Part shown: one piece after another, positions 53,746-62,549 of the stretch
Layout: each line of letters begins with the position of its first letter
Numbering within the stretch: the first letter of the stretch is position 1
Origin: Trinickia sp. Y13
GTDB taxonomy: Bacteria; Pseudomonadota; Gammaproteobacteria; Burkholderiales; Burkholderiaceae
Assembly: GCF_029522115.1 (NCBI RefSeq)
Contig: NZ_JAKWFK010000014.1
Span: 62,001 to 126,000, forward strand
Direction of reading: 5' to 3'
Length of the DNA: 64,000 nt
Notes under the pieces: generated by a model
Seen by the model: the letters and a program-made list of their open reading frames with translations, nothing else
What the model was told of the DNA's origin: nothing
Databases searched by the model: none
Made by a program: the position numbers and the translations under genes

Positions 53746-54346
53746 TGTTGATAATCCCCGATCCGTTCAATGCTTTATGCGTCGCCGAATAAAAATGGCT
53801 TTCGCACGCGGCGGGTCATGCGCATGGCGTGCGAATACAACCATTCGATGAAACCGTGACGAATGCCGGCGCTCGAATCGCCGCCGGGCGGGGCGCGATT
53901 CAGATCACAGCTCGCAATCGCGCCGAGGGGGAATTTTCCGAATTTTTGAGACTCGGCTTGCAAACAATCGTCAACCCTATAACCAAACAAACGTTAAGAC
54001 GCATGGCGCCAGGCGGGCAAACGTTTTCGCGGTTTCGATTAATTCATGGCTCGAATCGAAACAGAATCTTAAAGGCGAATCGATTGAAGAGAGAAAAGCC
54101 GACTGCGGGCTGATATGACAATCGTTTTGAATTAGACAGTGCTCGGAATGCTTGAAATGTTCAGCGTGACCGCACGCATTGCGGTGGCCGAAGGGGAAGG
54201 CGGGGGGAAGAAGAACATCGGCGGCCGCCCTCGCCCGCAACGAGCTACGCCAAGGCGTAGCCGTTGCGGGGAAGCGGATGCATCGCTGCCGGTTGCCAGC
54301 CCGCCTAGCGCGAGCCGCAACCGTTCACGCAATCACCAACAAGCGC
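53746..54346. other. Upstream region of the polysaccharide operon
   Basis: A 601-base region between wecB and the aldehyde dehydrogenase gene, both leftward, with no convincing gene. It includes an A/T-richer stretch (about 53990-54120) with two AAACGTT direct repeats 27 bases apart, suited to a regulated promoter for wecB. The far right carries the hairpin at 54236 behind the aldehyde dehydrogenase gene. No sigma-54 site was found. Confidence 0.45.
54236..54268 (-). terminator. Hairpin downstream of the aldehyde dehydrogenase gene
   Basis: CGCAACG and CTACGCC pair with GGCGTAG and CGTTGCG around a two-base turn, with one- and two-base internal mismatches. It lies about 80 bases past the aldehyde dehydrogenase stop. 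There is no T-run, so termination is uncertain. Confidence 0.45.
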
Positions 54347-55873
54347 TCAGAAGAACCCGAGCGCTTCGGCTTGGTAGCTCACGAGCAAGCACTTCGTCTG
54401 CTGATAGTTCTCGAGCGCCTTCTTATGCGTTTCGCGGCCGATGCCCGACTGCTTGTACCCGCCGAACGCGGCATGCGCGGGATAGAGGTGATAGCAGTTG
54501 GTCCAGACGCGGCCCGCTTCGATCTCGCGACCCATACGGTACGCGCGCGTTCCATTGCGCGTCCACACGCCCGCGCCGAGGCCGTAGAACGTATCGTTGG
54601 CCAGTTCGATCGCTTCTTGCTCGTCCTTGAACGTCATCACCGACGCCACCGGCCCGAAGATTTCTTCCTGGAACACCCGCATCTTGTTGTTGCCGAGCAG
54701 CATCGTCGGCTGAACGTAGAAGCCCGTGCCCAGATCGGCCGCTGGCGTCGTGCGCGCGCCGCCGGTCAAGCATTGCGCGCCTTCGCCGCGGCCGATGTCG
54801 ATGTACGAGAGGATCTTGTCGAGCTGCTGTTGCGAAGCTTGAGCGCCGATCATCGTCTGCATGTCGAGCGGGTGCCCTGCCTTGATCTGGCCCACGCGCG
54901 CGATGGCTTTCTCGATGAAGCGGTCATAGATCGACTCTTGAATCAGCACGCGCGAGGGACACGTGCAGACTTCGCCCTGATTGAGCGCGAACATCGCAAG
55001 CCCTTCCAAGGCCTTGTCGAGGAACGCGTCGTCTTGATCCAAGACATCGGCGAAGAAGATGTTCGGGCTCTTGCCGCCCAACTCGACCGTCGACGGAATC
55101 AGATTCTCGGCCGCGGCGCGCAGGATATGCTTGCCCACGGGCGTCGACCCCGTGAACGCGATCTTCGCGATGCGCTTGCTCGTTGCGAGCGCCTCACCCG
55201 CTTCCTTGCCGAAGCCGTTGACGATGTTGACGACTCCGGGCGGGAACAAGTCGCCGATCAACTCCATCAACACGAGCACCGACGCGGGCGTTTGCTCGGC
55301 TGGCTTCATCACGACGCAGCAGCCGGCCGCAAGCGCGGGCGCGAGCTTCCATGCGGCCATCAGCAGCGGGAAATTCCACGGGATGATCTGGCCGACCACG
55401 CCCATCGGCTCGTGGAAATGGTAGGCCACCGTGTTGTCGTCGATCTCCGAAATCGCGCCTTCTTGCGCGCGGATGCAGCCCGCGAAATAGCGGAAGTGGT
55501 CGACGGCGAGCGGCAGGTCGGCGGCCATCGTTTCGCGCAGCGGCTTACCGTTGTCGATCGTCTCTGCCACCGCGAGCAGCTTCAAGTTCTTTTCCATGCG
55601 ATCGGCCACCGCGAGCAGCGCATTGGAGCGCTCGGTGGTCGAAGTCTTGGCCCATTTGCGGCGGGCCGCGTGAGCGGCGTCGATCGCAGCTTCGACATCG
55701 GCTGCGCTCGAACGCGGGATCCGGCAGAACGGCTTGCCGTTGATTGGCGAAACGTTTTCGAAATACTCGCCCGCGACAGGAGGCACCCATTTGCCGCCGA
55801 TGAAATTGTCGTATTGCTTGCGATACGGGTACTCGACGTCCAAACCGAGCTGTTTCAGGTCAAACAGGTCCAT
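54347..55873 (-). CDS. NAD-dependent aldehyde dehydrogenase (acetaldehyde type)
   Basis: A 508-residue enzyme oxidising aldehydes to acids. [37 protein letters not shown] and [15 protein letters not shown] bind NAD; Glu in [11 protein letters not shown] and Cys in [14 protein letters not shown] are catalytic. The C-terminus [20 protein letters not shown] is typical of the ExaC/AcoD group that clears acetaldehyde from alcohol oxidation. A sigma-54-type promoter lies at 55935 and an upstream activator-like element at 56044. It is next to the quinoprotein alcohol dehydrogenase operon, whose aldehyde product it could remove. Confidence 0.95.
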   Translation of the reverse strand: MDLFDLKQLGLDVEYPYRKQYDNFIGGKWVPPVAGEYFENVSPINGKPFCRIPRSSAADVEAAIDAAHAARRKWAKTSTTERSNALLAVADRMEKNLKLLAVAETIDNGKPLRETMAADLPLAVDHFRYFAGCIRAQEGAISEIDDNTVAYHFHEPMGVVGQIIPWNFPLLMAAWKLAPALAAGCCVVMKPAEQTPASVLVLMELIGDLFPPGVVNIVNGFGKEAGEALATSKRIAKIAFTGSTPVGKHILRAAAENLIPSTVELGGKSPNIFFADVLDQDDAFLDKALEGLAMFALNQGEVCTCPSRVLIQESIYDRFIEKAIARVGQIKAGHPLDMQTMIGAQASQQQLDKILSYIDIGRGEGAQCLTGGARTTPAADLGTGFYVQPTMLLGNNKMRVFQEEIFGPVASVMTFKDEQEAIELANDTFYGLGAGVWTRNGTRAYRMGREIEAGRVWTNCYHLYPAHAAFGGYKQSGIGRETHKKALENYQQTKCLLVSYQAEALGFF

Positions 55874-55934
55874 TGCGTGTCTCCTTCGATCATGTATTCG
55901 AAAATTCGCGGCGCCGGAGCGGCCGCCCTATAAG

Positions 55935-55949
55935 GCAACAAGCATGCCA
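55935..55949 (-). promoter_or_regulatory. Sigma-54 promoter of the aldehyde dehydrogenase gene
   Basis: Reading leftward, TGGCATGCTTGTTGC matches the -24/-12 consensus TGGCAC-N5-TTGC at all but one fixed position, with exact GG-N10-GC spacing. It lies about 60 bases before the ATG at 55873. Confidence 0.82.
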
Positions 55950-56043
55950 ATTGAAAGACTCGGTACGCGCCATGAAGGCCGCCTCGCTGCTCGGCCGCAC
56001 TCTGCTTCAATTTCGAACAATTCTGCCTCGCTCGCCTGGCGAC

Positions 56044-56060
56044 TGTCGCAATTTGGGACA
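56044..56060. promoter_or_regulatory. Upstream activator-like inverted repeat
   Basis: TGTCGCAATTTGGGACA, extended by GAC/GTC to a perfect GACTGTC...GACAGTC repeat (56041-56063), lies about 105 bases upstream of the sigma-54 promoter, the usual distance for an enhancer-binding protein site. The same TGTCGC-start/ACA-end 17-base pattern recurs at 59515. It partly overlaps the coding region boundary of the gene at 56083. Confidence 0.6.
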
Positions 56061-56082
56061 GTCGGGGCGAGCGATGCCGTGC

Positions 56083-57360
56083 TCACTTTGCCGACGTCGA
56101 GGCCAGCACCCCTTGCGCCGCGCTCAGCGGGCCGGCGTTCAGCGGCGTGGTCGAGGCCCGCGCCGCGTCTGCCGTCAGCTTGCTGCCGCTCGTCGGATAA
56201 CCGTTCTTGTTCAGCAGAAACGCCATCAGGTCGGCGTATTCGCCGTCCTTGAGCTTTCCGGGGCGGTCGGCCGGCATGTTGGTCGCCATATAGTTATAGA
56301 TGCCGCCGATGGTCAGATGGGAATTACTTGCGGGTGCAAACGCGGCGCCGCTCAGCGCGGGCGCGGTCACCCCTTGCATATCGGCGCCGTGGCACTTGGC
56401 GCAGTTCGCCGCATACAAGCGCTTGCCGTGCGCAACCTGCGTCCGGTCGAACGAAGGCGCGCCGGCGGCAGTCCCAGCCGCATCCGACACTTTCACGAAA
56501 CGCCCGCGCATGCGATCCGAATCACGCACCGCGCGCAGCAAGCCGATGCGCGCGCCGCGAACGGGGCCATCGAGATAAGCAAAATCCGCCGCTTTCGCTC
56601 GCGCGTCTCGTATCGTGGCGGGCAGCATCCAGGCGCGCGTCAGCTCGGCCAGACGCCCGTCGGTTTGCATCGCGTCGAGCGCGGTGTCGACCTTGCGCTG
56701 CAAGACGTTCGCCCTTGCTTTGAATGCGAAGACGAGTTGCCAGTCGGAGTAAGGCGAGTGGGTCTTGCGCACATCGAATTGGCGGCCCGCGTGCGCCTTC
56801 TCATAGGCGACCACGGCTGGATACCAAACGATTGCGCGCCCCGCGCGGCCGCTTGCCACGGCGTCCACGGTTCGCTCGGGCGTGTTCTCGAGCACGAAGC
56901 GCACATGCTGCTCTTGCACGGCGATCAACTGCGAAGGACTGCCGTAGGTCGCAGCCACAATCTCGCGCGGCGCGATCTCGGATGCGCCGGAGCCCGTGCC
57001 GACGCTAACGTAGCTCGCGTTTAAATAACCCCGCGAGAACAGCATCTTGCCGTCGGAAGCATCGGCGGCGTGCGAGCGCGGAAAGCCCGCGATCACATCG
57101 CAATCGCGGCCGAGCGTCGCGTGCAGTTCCTTGAGCGAGACGCCATCGTCGTCGCCGCCCGCATCGCCGAACTGAACGAACGTGCTGTCGATGCCGGCCG
57201 CTTTGAAGGTCTCCTTCGCCACGAGCTTGTCGAGCGCCGCGGATGGGCTGCCCTTGAACGTGCAGATGCGCACGGGAGACGCAGCCGCGCTCGAGGAAAA
57301 GAGGGCAAGCGCTGCGGCGACCGATACGGCTGCCGCGCCAAATTTGAAGTGCGTGTTCAT
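56083..57360 (-). CDS. XoxJ/MoxJ-like substrate-binding domain fused to cytochrome c
   Basis: A 425-residue periplasmic protein with signal peptide KFGAAAVSVAAALALFSSSAAA. Residues about 28-265 resemble the solute-binding-type MoxJ/XoxJ proteins that accompany quinoprotein alcohol dehydrogenases (VRICTFKGSPSAALDKLVAK, then ELHATLGRDCDVIAGFP). Residues about 310-395 are a cytochrome c with haem site CAKCH and a likely axial Met in NYMATNMPAD. In most organisms XoxJ and the cytochrome XoxG are separate; here they are one chain. It lies 100 bases downstream of the dehydrogenase on the same strand. The cytochrome half is probably the electron acceptor. Confidence 0.85.
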   Translation of the reverse strand: MNTHFKFGAAAVSVAAALALFSSSAAASPVRICTFKGSPSAALDKLVAKETFKAAGIDSTFVQFGDAGGDDDGVSLKELHATLGRDCDVIAGFPRSHAADASDGKMLFSRGYLNASYVSVGTGSGASEIAPREIVAATYGSPSQLIAVQEQHVRFVLENTPERTVDAVASGRAGRAIVWYPAVVAYEKAHAGRQFDVRKTHSPYSDWQLVFAFKARANVLQRKVDTALDAMQTDGRLAELTRAWMLPATIRDARAKAADFAYLDGPVRGARIGLLRAVRDSDRMRGRFVKVSDAAGTAAGAPSFDRTQVAHGKRLYAANCAKCHGADMQGVTAPALSGAAFAPASNSHLTIGGIYNYMATNMPADRPGKLKDGEYADLMAFLLNKNGYPTSGSKLTADAARASTTPLNAGPLSAAQGVLASTSAK

Positions 57361-57391
57361 GATGGTGCTTTCGAAAGGCGCCGCACCGCAT

Positions 57392-57419
57392 GCGACCGCC
57401 GTGCCTGGCAGGCGGTCGC
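57392..57419 (-). other. Intercistronic hairpin between dehydrogenase and cytochrome-fusion genes
   Basis: GCGACCGCC and GGCGGTCGC form a perfect nine-base stem with a ten-base loop, extended by CATG on both sides with small offsets. There is no T-run, so it looks like an mRNA-stabilising or attenuating hairpin within the operon. Confidence 0.65.
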
Positions 57420-57460
57420 GGCATGAGCCTAGCGGTTGAGCGCGGTAATGAAGTGACCGA

Positions 57461-59188
57461 TCAGCCGTGGTGCAGGGCGAAGACGTACAGCGTTCCGCCG
57501 CGAGGCACCTTGTCGGCGATCTTCGCCATCGGGCCGCCCCAGATCGGGTTTGCGCCGCCGTAGCCGGCGAGCACGGCGACATACTCTTGCCCGTCCGCTT
57601 CGAAGACGGCAGGCTGCGCGACGATGCCGCTCGCCAATTGCGGGCTCTTCCAGAGCACCTTGCCCGTCGCCGCATCGAACGCATAGAGGTGGCCGTCGAG
57701 CCCGCCGCTGAACGCAAGGCCGCTTGCCGTGCTGGCCACGCCGCCGTTCCAAGGCATCTTGCTCCAGTGGCTCCACACCTTCTTGCCCGTGTTCACGTCA
57801 ATGGCTTGCAATTCGCCGTAGCCGTGGCTGCCCGGCTCGGGCTTGATCTCGAAGCCTTCACCGAGGTACGGCAAGCCTTCCATGTAGCTCACGGATTTAC
57901 CCGACAAGCTCATGCAAGCGTGCAACGACGGCACGAATGCAAGGTGCCGCTGCGGATCGTACGAAACCGACCACCAGTTCTTGCCGCCGAGGAAGCTCGG
58001 GCAGGTGTTGATCGTCGTGCCGACGTTCGGGTACTTCGACTTGTCCTCGATCGGCGCGCCGTCGCTCGTGTAGCCGGTGACCGACGTGGCCTTCACGAAG
58101 GCGTTCGCATAGATGAGCTTGCCCGTCGTGCGGTCGATAGCGTGGAAGAAGCCGTTGCGGTCCGCATGGATGATCGCGTCGTAATCCTTGCCGCCGTACT
58201 GAATGTTGGCGAGGATCGGCGTATTGACGCCGTCGTAGTCCCACGTGTCGTTACGCGTGTACTGGTAATGCCACTTGATGTCGCCCGTCTTCGGGTCGAG
58301 CGCGAGCAGCGAATCGCTGTACAAGTTGCTGCCCGGGCGCAGCGAAGCGAGCCACGGCCCCGGATTGCCCACGCCCCAGTACAGGGTCTTGGACGCCGGA
58401 TCGTACGTGCCAGTCAGCCAGGACGCGCCGCCGCCGTGCTCTTGCATGCCGTCGGGCCAGGTGTCTCCGCCTTTCTCCTTCTGCGAGGGAATCGTCACGC
58501 GCTTCCAGAGCACATTGCCATTGTCCGGATCGAGCGCGGCGATGAATCCGCGCGCGCCGTATTCGCCGCCGGAATTGCCGACCACGATCGCGCCGTCGAT
58601 CGCGAGCGGCGCGAGCGAAAACGCATAGCCGACGCCGGGATCGAACATCCGCTTCTTCCACGCCACGGTACCCGTTTGCGCGTCGAGTGCGACGACCTCG
58701 CCATCGAGCATGGCGATATAGACGTTCTTGCCGTAGAGCGCGACACCCCGATTGACCACGTCGCAGCAAGCATTCTTGAACGCCTCGGGCCCCAACTTCG
58801 GCTCGAATTTCCAAAGCGCCTTGCCCGTGATCGCATCGAACGCGTAGACGTTGTCTTTAGGAGTACTAACGAATAAGTACCGGCCGTTGACGATCGGCGT
58901 TGCTTCGAAGCCTTGCTTGAGTTCGGCGGGGAACTTGTAGGTCCAAGCAATGCCGAGCTTTCTCACGTTGGACGGATCGATCTGCTTGGCCGGCGAATGC
59001 GACTGGCCGCTGTAGGTGCGGTAGTAAGTCAGCCAACCGGGATCGTTCTGCGCGCCTGCTAACCGGTCGAAGGTCACCGCTTCATAGTCCGCAGCCGCGA
59101 TCGAGGACTGCGACGTGAGGCCGACGGCCGCGATGGCCGCCGCGGCAAGCGCCGCGCGGCTCCAGGCCGAAACTGAACGTCTCTTCAT
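57461..59188 (-). CDS. PQQ-dependent alcohol dehydrogenase, lanthanide-type signature
   Basis: A 575-residue periplasmic quinoprotein that oxidises alcohols. The signal peptide is MKRRSVSAWSRAALAAAAIA ending SIAAA. Eight-bladed propeller repeats follow. Vicinal Cys141-Cys142 (ACCD) is the disulfide over PQQ; Glu209 (GGEYG), Asn275 (GNPGPW) and Asp317 (TWDYD) are metal ligands/catalytic base. Asp319, two residues after the catalytic Asp, is the extra ligand of lanthanide enzymes (XoxF, ExaF, PedH), where calcium MxaF has Ala. AGGAG precedes the ATG at 59188; a sigma-54 promoter lies about 190 bases upstream. Confidence 0.92.
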   Translation of the reverse strand: MKRRSVSAWSRAALAAAAIAAVGLTSQSSIAAADYEAVTFDRLAGAQNDPGWLTYYRTYSGQSHSPAKQIDPSNVRKLGIAWTYKFPAELKQGFEATPIVNGRYLFVSTPKDNVYAFDAITGKALWKFEPKLGPEAFKNACCDVVNRGVALYGKNVYIAMLDGEVVALDAQTGTVAWKKRMFDPGVGYAFSLAPLAIDGAIVVGNSGGEYGARGFIAALDPDNGNVLWKRVTIPSQKEKGGDTWPDGMQEHGGGASWLTGTYDPASKTLYWGVGNPGPWLASLRPGSNLYSDSLLALDPKTGDIKWHYQYTRNDTWDYDGVNTPILANIQYGGKDYDAIIHADRNGFFHAIDRTTGKLIYANAFVKATSVTGYTSDGAPIEDKSKYPNVGTTINTCPSFLGGKNWWSVSYDPQRHLAFVPSLHACMSLSGKSVSYMEGLPYLGEGFEIKPEPGSHGYGELQAIDVNTGKKVWSHWSKMPWNGGVASTASGLAFSGGLDGHLYAFDAATGKVLWKSPQLASGIVAQPAVFEADGQEYVAVLAGYGGANPIWGGPMAKIADKVPRGGTLYVFALHHG

Positions 59189-59379
59189 GTATGTCTCCTG
59201 TGTCGGCGCAAGTCGTTGCTTCGCCAATCGGTCGCAACTCGTGCATCGGATCGAGCTGCGACCCTGTGCAACGCACTCGGGCCGCTCTCATGCAAGGCTT
59301 GGTTGGTCGATTTATCGCGGCGCGCATCGTTCGAGTCATGTCGCTCGATATGCGAACATTCGCCGCGGGCCACGCTGAC

Positions 59380-59394
59380 GCAAGTCATATGCCA
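59380..59394 (-). promoter_or_regulatory. Sigma-54 promoter of the PQQ dehydrogenase operon
   Basis: Reading leftward, TGGCATATGACTTGC matches TGGCAC-N5-TTGC with one mismatch and exact GG-N10-GC spacing. It gives a long leader of about 180 bases before the dehydrogenase ATG. Confidence 0.8.
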
Positions 59395-59514
59395 TCGCTT
59401 CCAAAGCGTGTGCCCACGCGGGTTGCGCCGTCATGCGCATGCATCGAAGCGTCATCGGACGCGACAGCATGGCGTAGCAAGACGTTCCAATCTGAAACAG
59501 ATCCGCCTCAAGGG

Positions 59515-59531
59515 TGTCGCGAAACGAAACA
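59515..59531. promoter_or_regulatory. Possible upstream activator site shared by divergent promoters
   Basis: TGTCGCGAAACGAAACA has the same length and ends as the stronger element at 56044 (TGTCGC...ACA). It also lies within GGTGT...ACACC arms. It is about 120 bases from the leftward and 100 bases from the rightward sigma-54 promoter, so one bound activator could serve both. Confidence 0.5.
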
Positions 59532-59628
59532 CCTGGGCGCACACCTCGAGTCGGGATCGGGCGTGGGGCCTGTGTAGATCAAGCGATGTCATAGGGACGA
59601 AGACACTGCCCCATTAAGGGCGACCCGT

Positions 59629-59643
59629 TGGCACGGTTCTCGC
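59629..59643 (+). promoter_or_regulatory. Sigma-54 promoter of the small gene/TonB receptor operon
   Basis: TGGCACGGTTCTCGC matches the consensus -24 element exactly and the -12 element with one change (TCGC for TTGC); spacing is GG-N10-GC. It is about 60 bases before the ATG at 59705. Confidence 0.78.
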
Positions 59644-59704
59644 GTTGAAGCGTGCGACGCCGCCAGGATTGGCGGCACATGAGACGCGGCGCAGGGAGGA
59701 CATC

Positions 59705-59932
59705 ATGAAACGGTTGCGGATGGTGGTGGACAAGTGGCTCGCGCCTGCCCCCGAGGCTTCGATCCGCGTCGAGCGTTGCGCCGCCGGCTCGCAGCGCAAG
59801 CATCGCGTCCGCGTGCAGGTGGACGGGCCGCGCGGCACGACTTCCCTGTACTTCTTCCGCCACGACGACGGCGCGTGGTACGTGTTCCCCCCGGAACAGA
59901 GTGGCATCACGATGCGCGTACGGGCGGCGTGA
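59705..59932 (+). CDS. Small conserved-looking hypothetical protein
   Basis: A 75-residue protein with an amphipathic basic N-terminus (MKRLRMVVDKWLAPAPEAS) and a compact beta-rich remainder (IRVERCAAGSQRKHRVRVQV, then LYFFRHDDGAWYVFPPEQ). No signal or membrane helix and no recognised family. GGGAGGACATC before the ATG is a good ribosome site, and the TonB receptor gene starts 4 bases after its stop, so it is the first gene of a sigma-54-driven operon. Confidence 0.75.
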   Translation: MKRLRMVVDKWLAPAPEASIRVERCAAGSQRKHRVRVQVDGPRGTTSLYFFRHDDGAWYVFPPEQSGITMRVRAA

Positions 59933-59935
59933 CGC

Positions 59936-62326
59936 ATGATGCGCATTGGCGGTTCTTCGTCCACCGCTTCGCTGCATCGCGGGCGTGCGCTCACACGACG
60001 CGAGCGCTCAGCCGGGCGTTTAGCGACGGCTGCATTGCTGGGATTGTCGTTCACGTATACGGCCAAAGCGCAAACGCCGAGCGTCATCGAGACGGCTAGC
60101 CCTGCCGCCCCGAGTTCGCCGAACACGTCGAATGCACCGAAGGCGAATGCAGCCGCGAACACGAGCGTCACACTGGCGCCGATCGTCGTGGTCGGCACGA
60201 CGCCGCTCCTTGGCGTCGGCTTGCCGCTTTCACAGGTGGCGGCCAATGTGCAGATCGTGCGCACCGAGCAACTCGACGCGCAGCATCGCTCCACGCTAAC
60301 CGATTTCTTCGAGAAGAACCTGCCGAGCGTGAGCATCAACGAGGCGCAGGGCAACCCCTATCAAGTCAACGTCAACTACCGCGGCTTCATTGCCTCCGCG
60401 ATGCTCGGTGCGCCGCAGGGCTTGTCGGTCTTCCTCGATGGCGTGCGCATCAACGAGCCGTTCGGCGATGTCGTCAACTGGGACTTGGTCCCGCAAGCGG
60501 CGATCGACACCATCGAGCTGATGCCAGGCTCGAATCCGACCTTCGGCTTGAACACGCTCGGCGGCGCGCTCGCGATCACCACGAAAAACGGCAAGGACTA
60601 CCCCGGCGGCGAGGCGGAAATAACGGCCGGCTCCTGGGGCCGCAAAACGGCCGAAGTGCAGCAGGGCGGCAAGCTCGGCGACCACCTGGACTACTTCGTC
60701 ACCGGTAATGCCGCGAACGATAACGGCTGGGCGCAAAAGAACGCGAGCCGCGTGCGTCAGGCTTTCGGCAAGCTGCGCTACACCAGCGCCGATACGACGC
60801 TCGCGCTGTCCGCGGGCGGCATCGACAACGATCTGCTCGGGATGCAGACGATTCCGCGCTCGTTTCTCGGCGACCCGCGGCAACCCTATACCTTTCCCGA
60901 TCAAAACCTGAACCACGCCGGCTATTTCACGCTATCGGGCGAGCACGATTTCAACGACGCCGTCCGGCTGAGCGGCACGGCTTACTATCGCCGCTTCGTC
61001 AACAGGAACATCAGCAGCAACAACAACGCGAACTTCGGCAAAACGCTGCCCGACGGCTCGATCGATACGCTGCAAGCGACGAACGTCGATTCCACCGTCG
61101 CGACAGACAGCTACGGCGCAAACCTGCAACTGACGTTGCTCGGCAAGCTCGGCGGCATGGACAATCAACTCGTAGGTGGCATCGCCGCGGATTTCGCGAA
61201 CTCGAACTACACGTCGGCGTTGCAGGACGCGGCGTTCACGGCCACGCGCGCGGCAATCGGCATCGGCGACTACACGCAAAACGTCAATGCGAAAACCCAC
61301 GACGCCAATCTCGCCGCGTATTTGCAAGACACGCTCTCGCTCACGAAGCAATGGGCGCTCACGCTCTCGGGCCGCTATGACTGGGCCAAGAAAACGATCG
61401 GCGACGAGAGCGGCAAACAGCCGCAGCTCGACGGCAGCCATGTGTTCTCGCGCTTGAACCCAGCGATCGGCCTGACCTGGCACCCGGCGCGCAGATTCAC
61501 GGCCTATGCCACTTACAACGAAGGCATGCGCACACCCACCGCGATCGAACTGGCCTGCGCCGATCCGAACGCGCCCTGCTCGCTGCCCAATGCGTTCGTC
61601 TCCGATCCGGCGCTCGCCGCGGTCGTATCGAAAACGTACGAAGCCGGGGCGCGCGGCAAGATCGGCGCCGCGACAAGCTGGAGCGCCGCGCTGTACCGCA
61701 CGACGCTCGTCGACGACATCCAGTTCATCAGCGCCCCGGCCACCGCCCAAGGGTACTTTCAAAACGTGGGCAAGACGCGCCGCCAAGGCATCGAGCTTGC
61801 GGGCCGCTCGCGCTTCGGGCCGCTCGGCATCGCGGCGAGCTACAGCTACATCGACGCGACCTATCGCTCGAACTGGGTCGCAAGCAGCCCGAGCAATTCG
61901 AGCGCGGACGGCAACGGCAACATCGTCGTTCACTCGGGCGACAAGATCCCCGGCATTCCCGCGCACACGGTGAAGCTGCGTCTGGACTACGCCGCCACGC
62001 CGAAATGGACGATCGGCGCCAACGCGACCTATCGCAGCGGCGTGTACGCCCAAGGCGACGAGAACAACGCCGACCCGAACGGGAAGATCGCCGGCTACAT
62101 CCTGATCGACGTCGATACGGCGTACCGCGTCACGAAGCGCTTGCAAGTGTTCGCGACCGTATCGAACGTGCTGAACAAGCGTTATGCGAGCTTCGGCGCC
62201 CTCGGACAAAACTTCTTCAACGGCCCGAACCACACCTTCGACGGCTCGGCGCCCGTGAACGAAGCGTTCGTCGGACCGGGCGCGCCTAGAGGCGCATGGA
62301 TGGGGGTACGCTATGCGTGGGATTGA
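59936..62326 (+). CDS. TonB-dependent outer-membrane receptor
   Basis: A 796-residue receptor. The signal segment RLATAALLGLSFTYTAKAQ is preceded by an Arg-rich n-region. APIVVVGTTPLLG lies at the TonB-box/plug boundary, and the plug contains FFEKNLPSVSINEAQGNPYQ, LSVFLDGVRINEPFGDVVNW and GGALAITTKNGKDYPGG. The remainder is a 22-strand barrel (FTAYATYNEGMRTPTAIELA, then NVLNKRYASFG). Its operon and promoter link it to the lanthanide-type dehydrogenase, so it may import a lanthanide chelate or PQQ; other substrates are possible. Confidence 0.92.
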   Translation: MMRIGGSSSTASLHRGRALTRRERSAGRLATAALLGLSFTYTAKAQTPSVIETASPAAPSSPNTSNAPKANAAANTSVTLAPIVVVGTTPLLGVGLPLSQVAANVQIVRTEQLDAQHRSTLTDFFEKNLPSVSINEAQGNPYQVNVNYRGFIASAMLGAPQGLSVFLDGVRINEPFGDVVNWDLVPQAAIDTIELMPGSNPTFGLNTLGGALAITTKNGKDYPGGEAEITAGSWGRKTAEVQQGGKLGDHLDYFVTGNAANDNGWAQKNASRVRQAFGKLRYTSADTTLALSAGGIDNDLLGMQTIPRSFLGDPRQPYTFPDQNLNHAGYFTLSGEHDFNDAVRLSGTAYYRRFVNRNISSNNNANFGKTLPDGSIDTLQATNVDSTVATDSYGANLQLTLLGKLGGMDNQLVGGIAADFANSNYTSALQDAAFTATRAAIGIGDYTQNVNAKTHDANLAAYLQDTLSLTKQWALTLSGRYDWAKKTIGDESGKQPQLDGSHVFSRLNPAIGLTWHPARRFTAYATYNEGMRTPTAIELACADPNAPCSLPNAFVSDPALAAVVSKTYEAGARGKIGAATSWSAALYRTTLVDDIQFISAPATAQGYFQNVGKTRRQGIELAGRSRFGPLGIAASYSYIDATYRSNWVASSPSNSSADGNGNIVVHSGDKIPGIPAHTVKLRLDYAATPKWTIGANATYRSGVYAQGDENNADPNGKIAGYILIDVDTAYRVTKRLQVFATVSNVLNKRYASFGALGQNFFNGPNHTFDGSAPVNEAFVGPGAPRGAWMGVRYAWD

Positions 62327-62478
62327 GGCGACGCGCTCGGCGGCCCTGCGCACCCTCACTCGCTCTCCGGAATGGGGATAACCCCTGATACCGCCCGGCA
62401 GCCGTCGAGCGCATCGTACGAAATCGGCGCTCCCTAGACATGTTCTGACTGAAGCAATACGCGGCAGGTGCGGCGATC

Positions 62479-62493
62479 TGGCGCAGTTCTTGC
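62479..62493 (+). promoter_or_regulatory. Sigma-54 promoter of the activator gene
   Basis: TGGCGCAGTTCTTGC fits TGGCAC-N5-TTGC with one mismatch and GG-N10-GC spacing. It lies about 57 bases before the activator ATG, suggesting that the activator controls its own gene. Confidence 0.72.
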
Positions 62494-62549
62494 TCTTATC
62501 GGTGACCGAAAGTGTAGGCCACGTGCCGACGCTCGCCCCGGAGGAGACA

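Larger units (their letters stand above)
59189..59704. other. Divergent sigma-54 control region
   Basis: A 516-base region with no convincing gene, between the leftward dehydrogenase operon and the rightward small gene/TonB receptor operon. It carries a -24/-12 promoter in each direction (59380-59394 leftward, 59629-59643 rightward) and a shared TGTCGC...ACA element at 59515 lying roughly midway between them. Confidence 0.75.

Noticed and set aside
53829-54113. Possible 94-residue gene upstream of wecB
   Set aside because: No ribosome site, no recognisable pattern and it lies in the likely promoter region.
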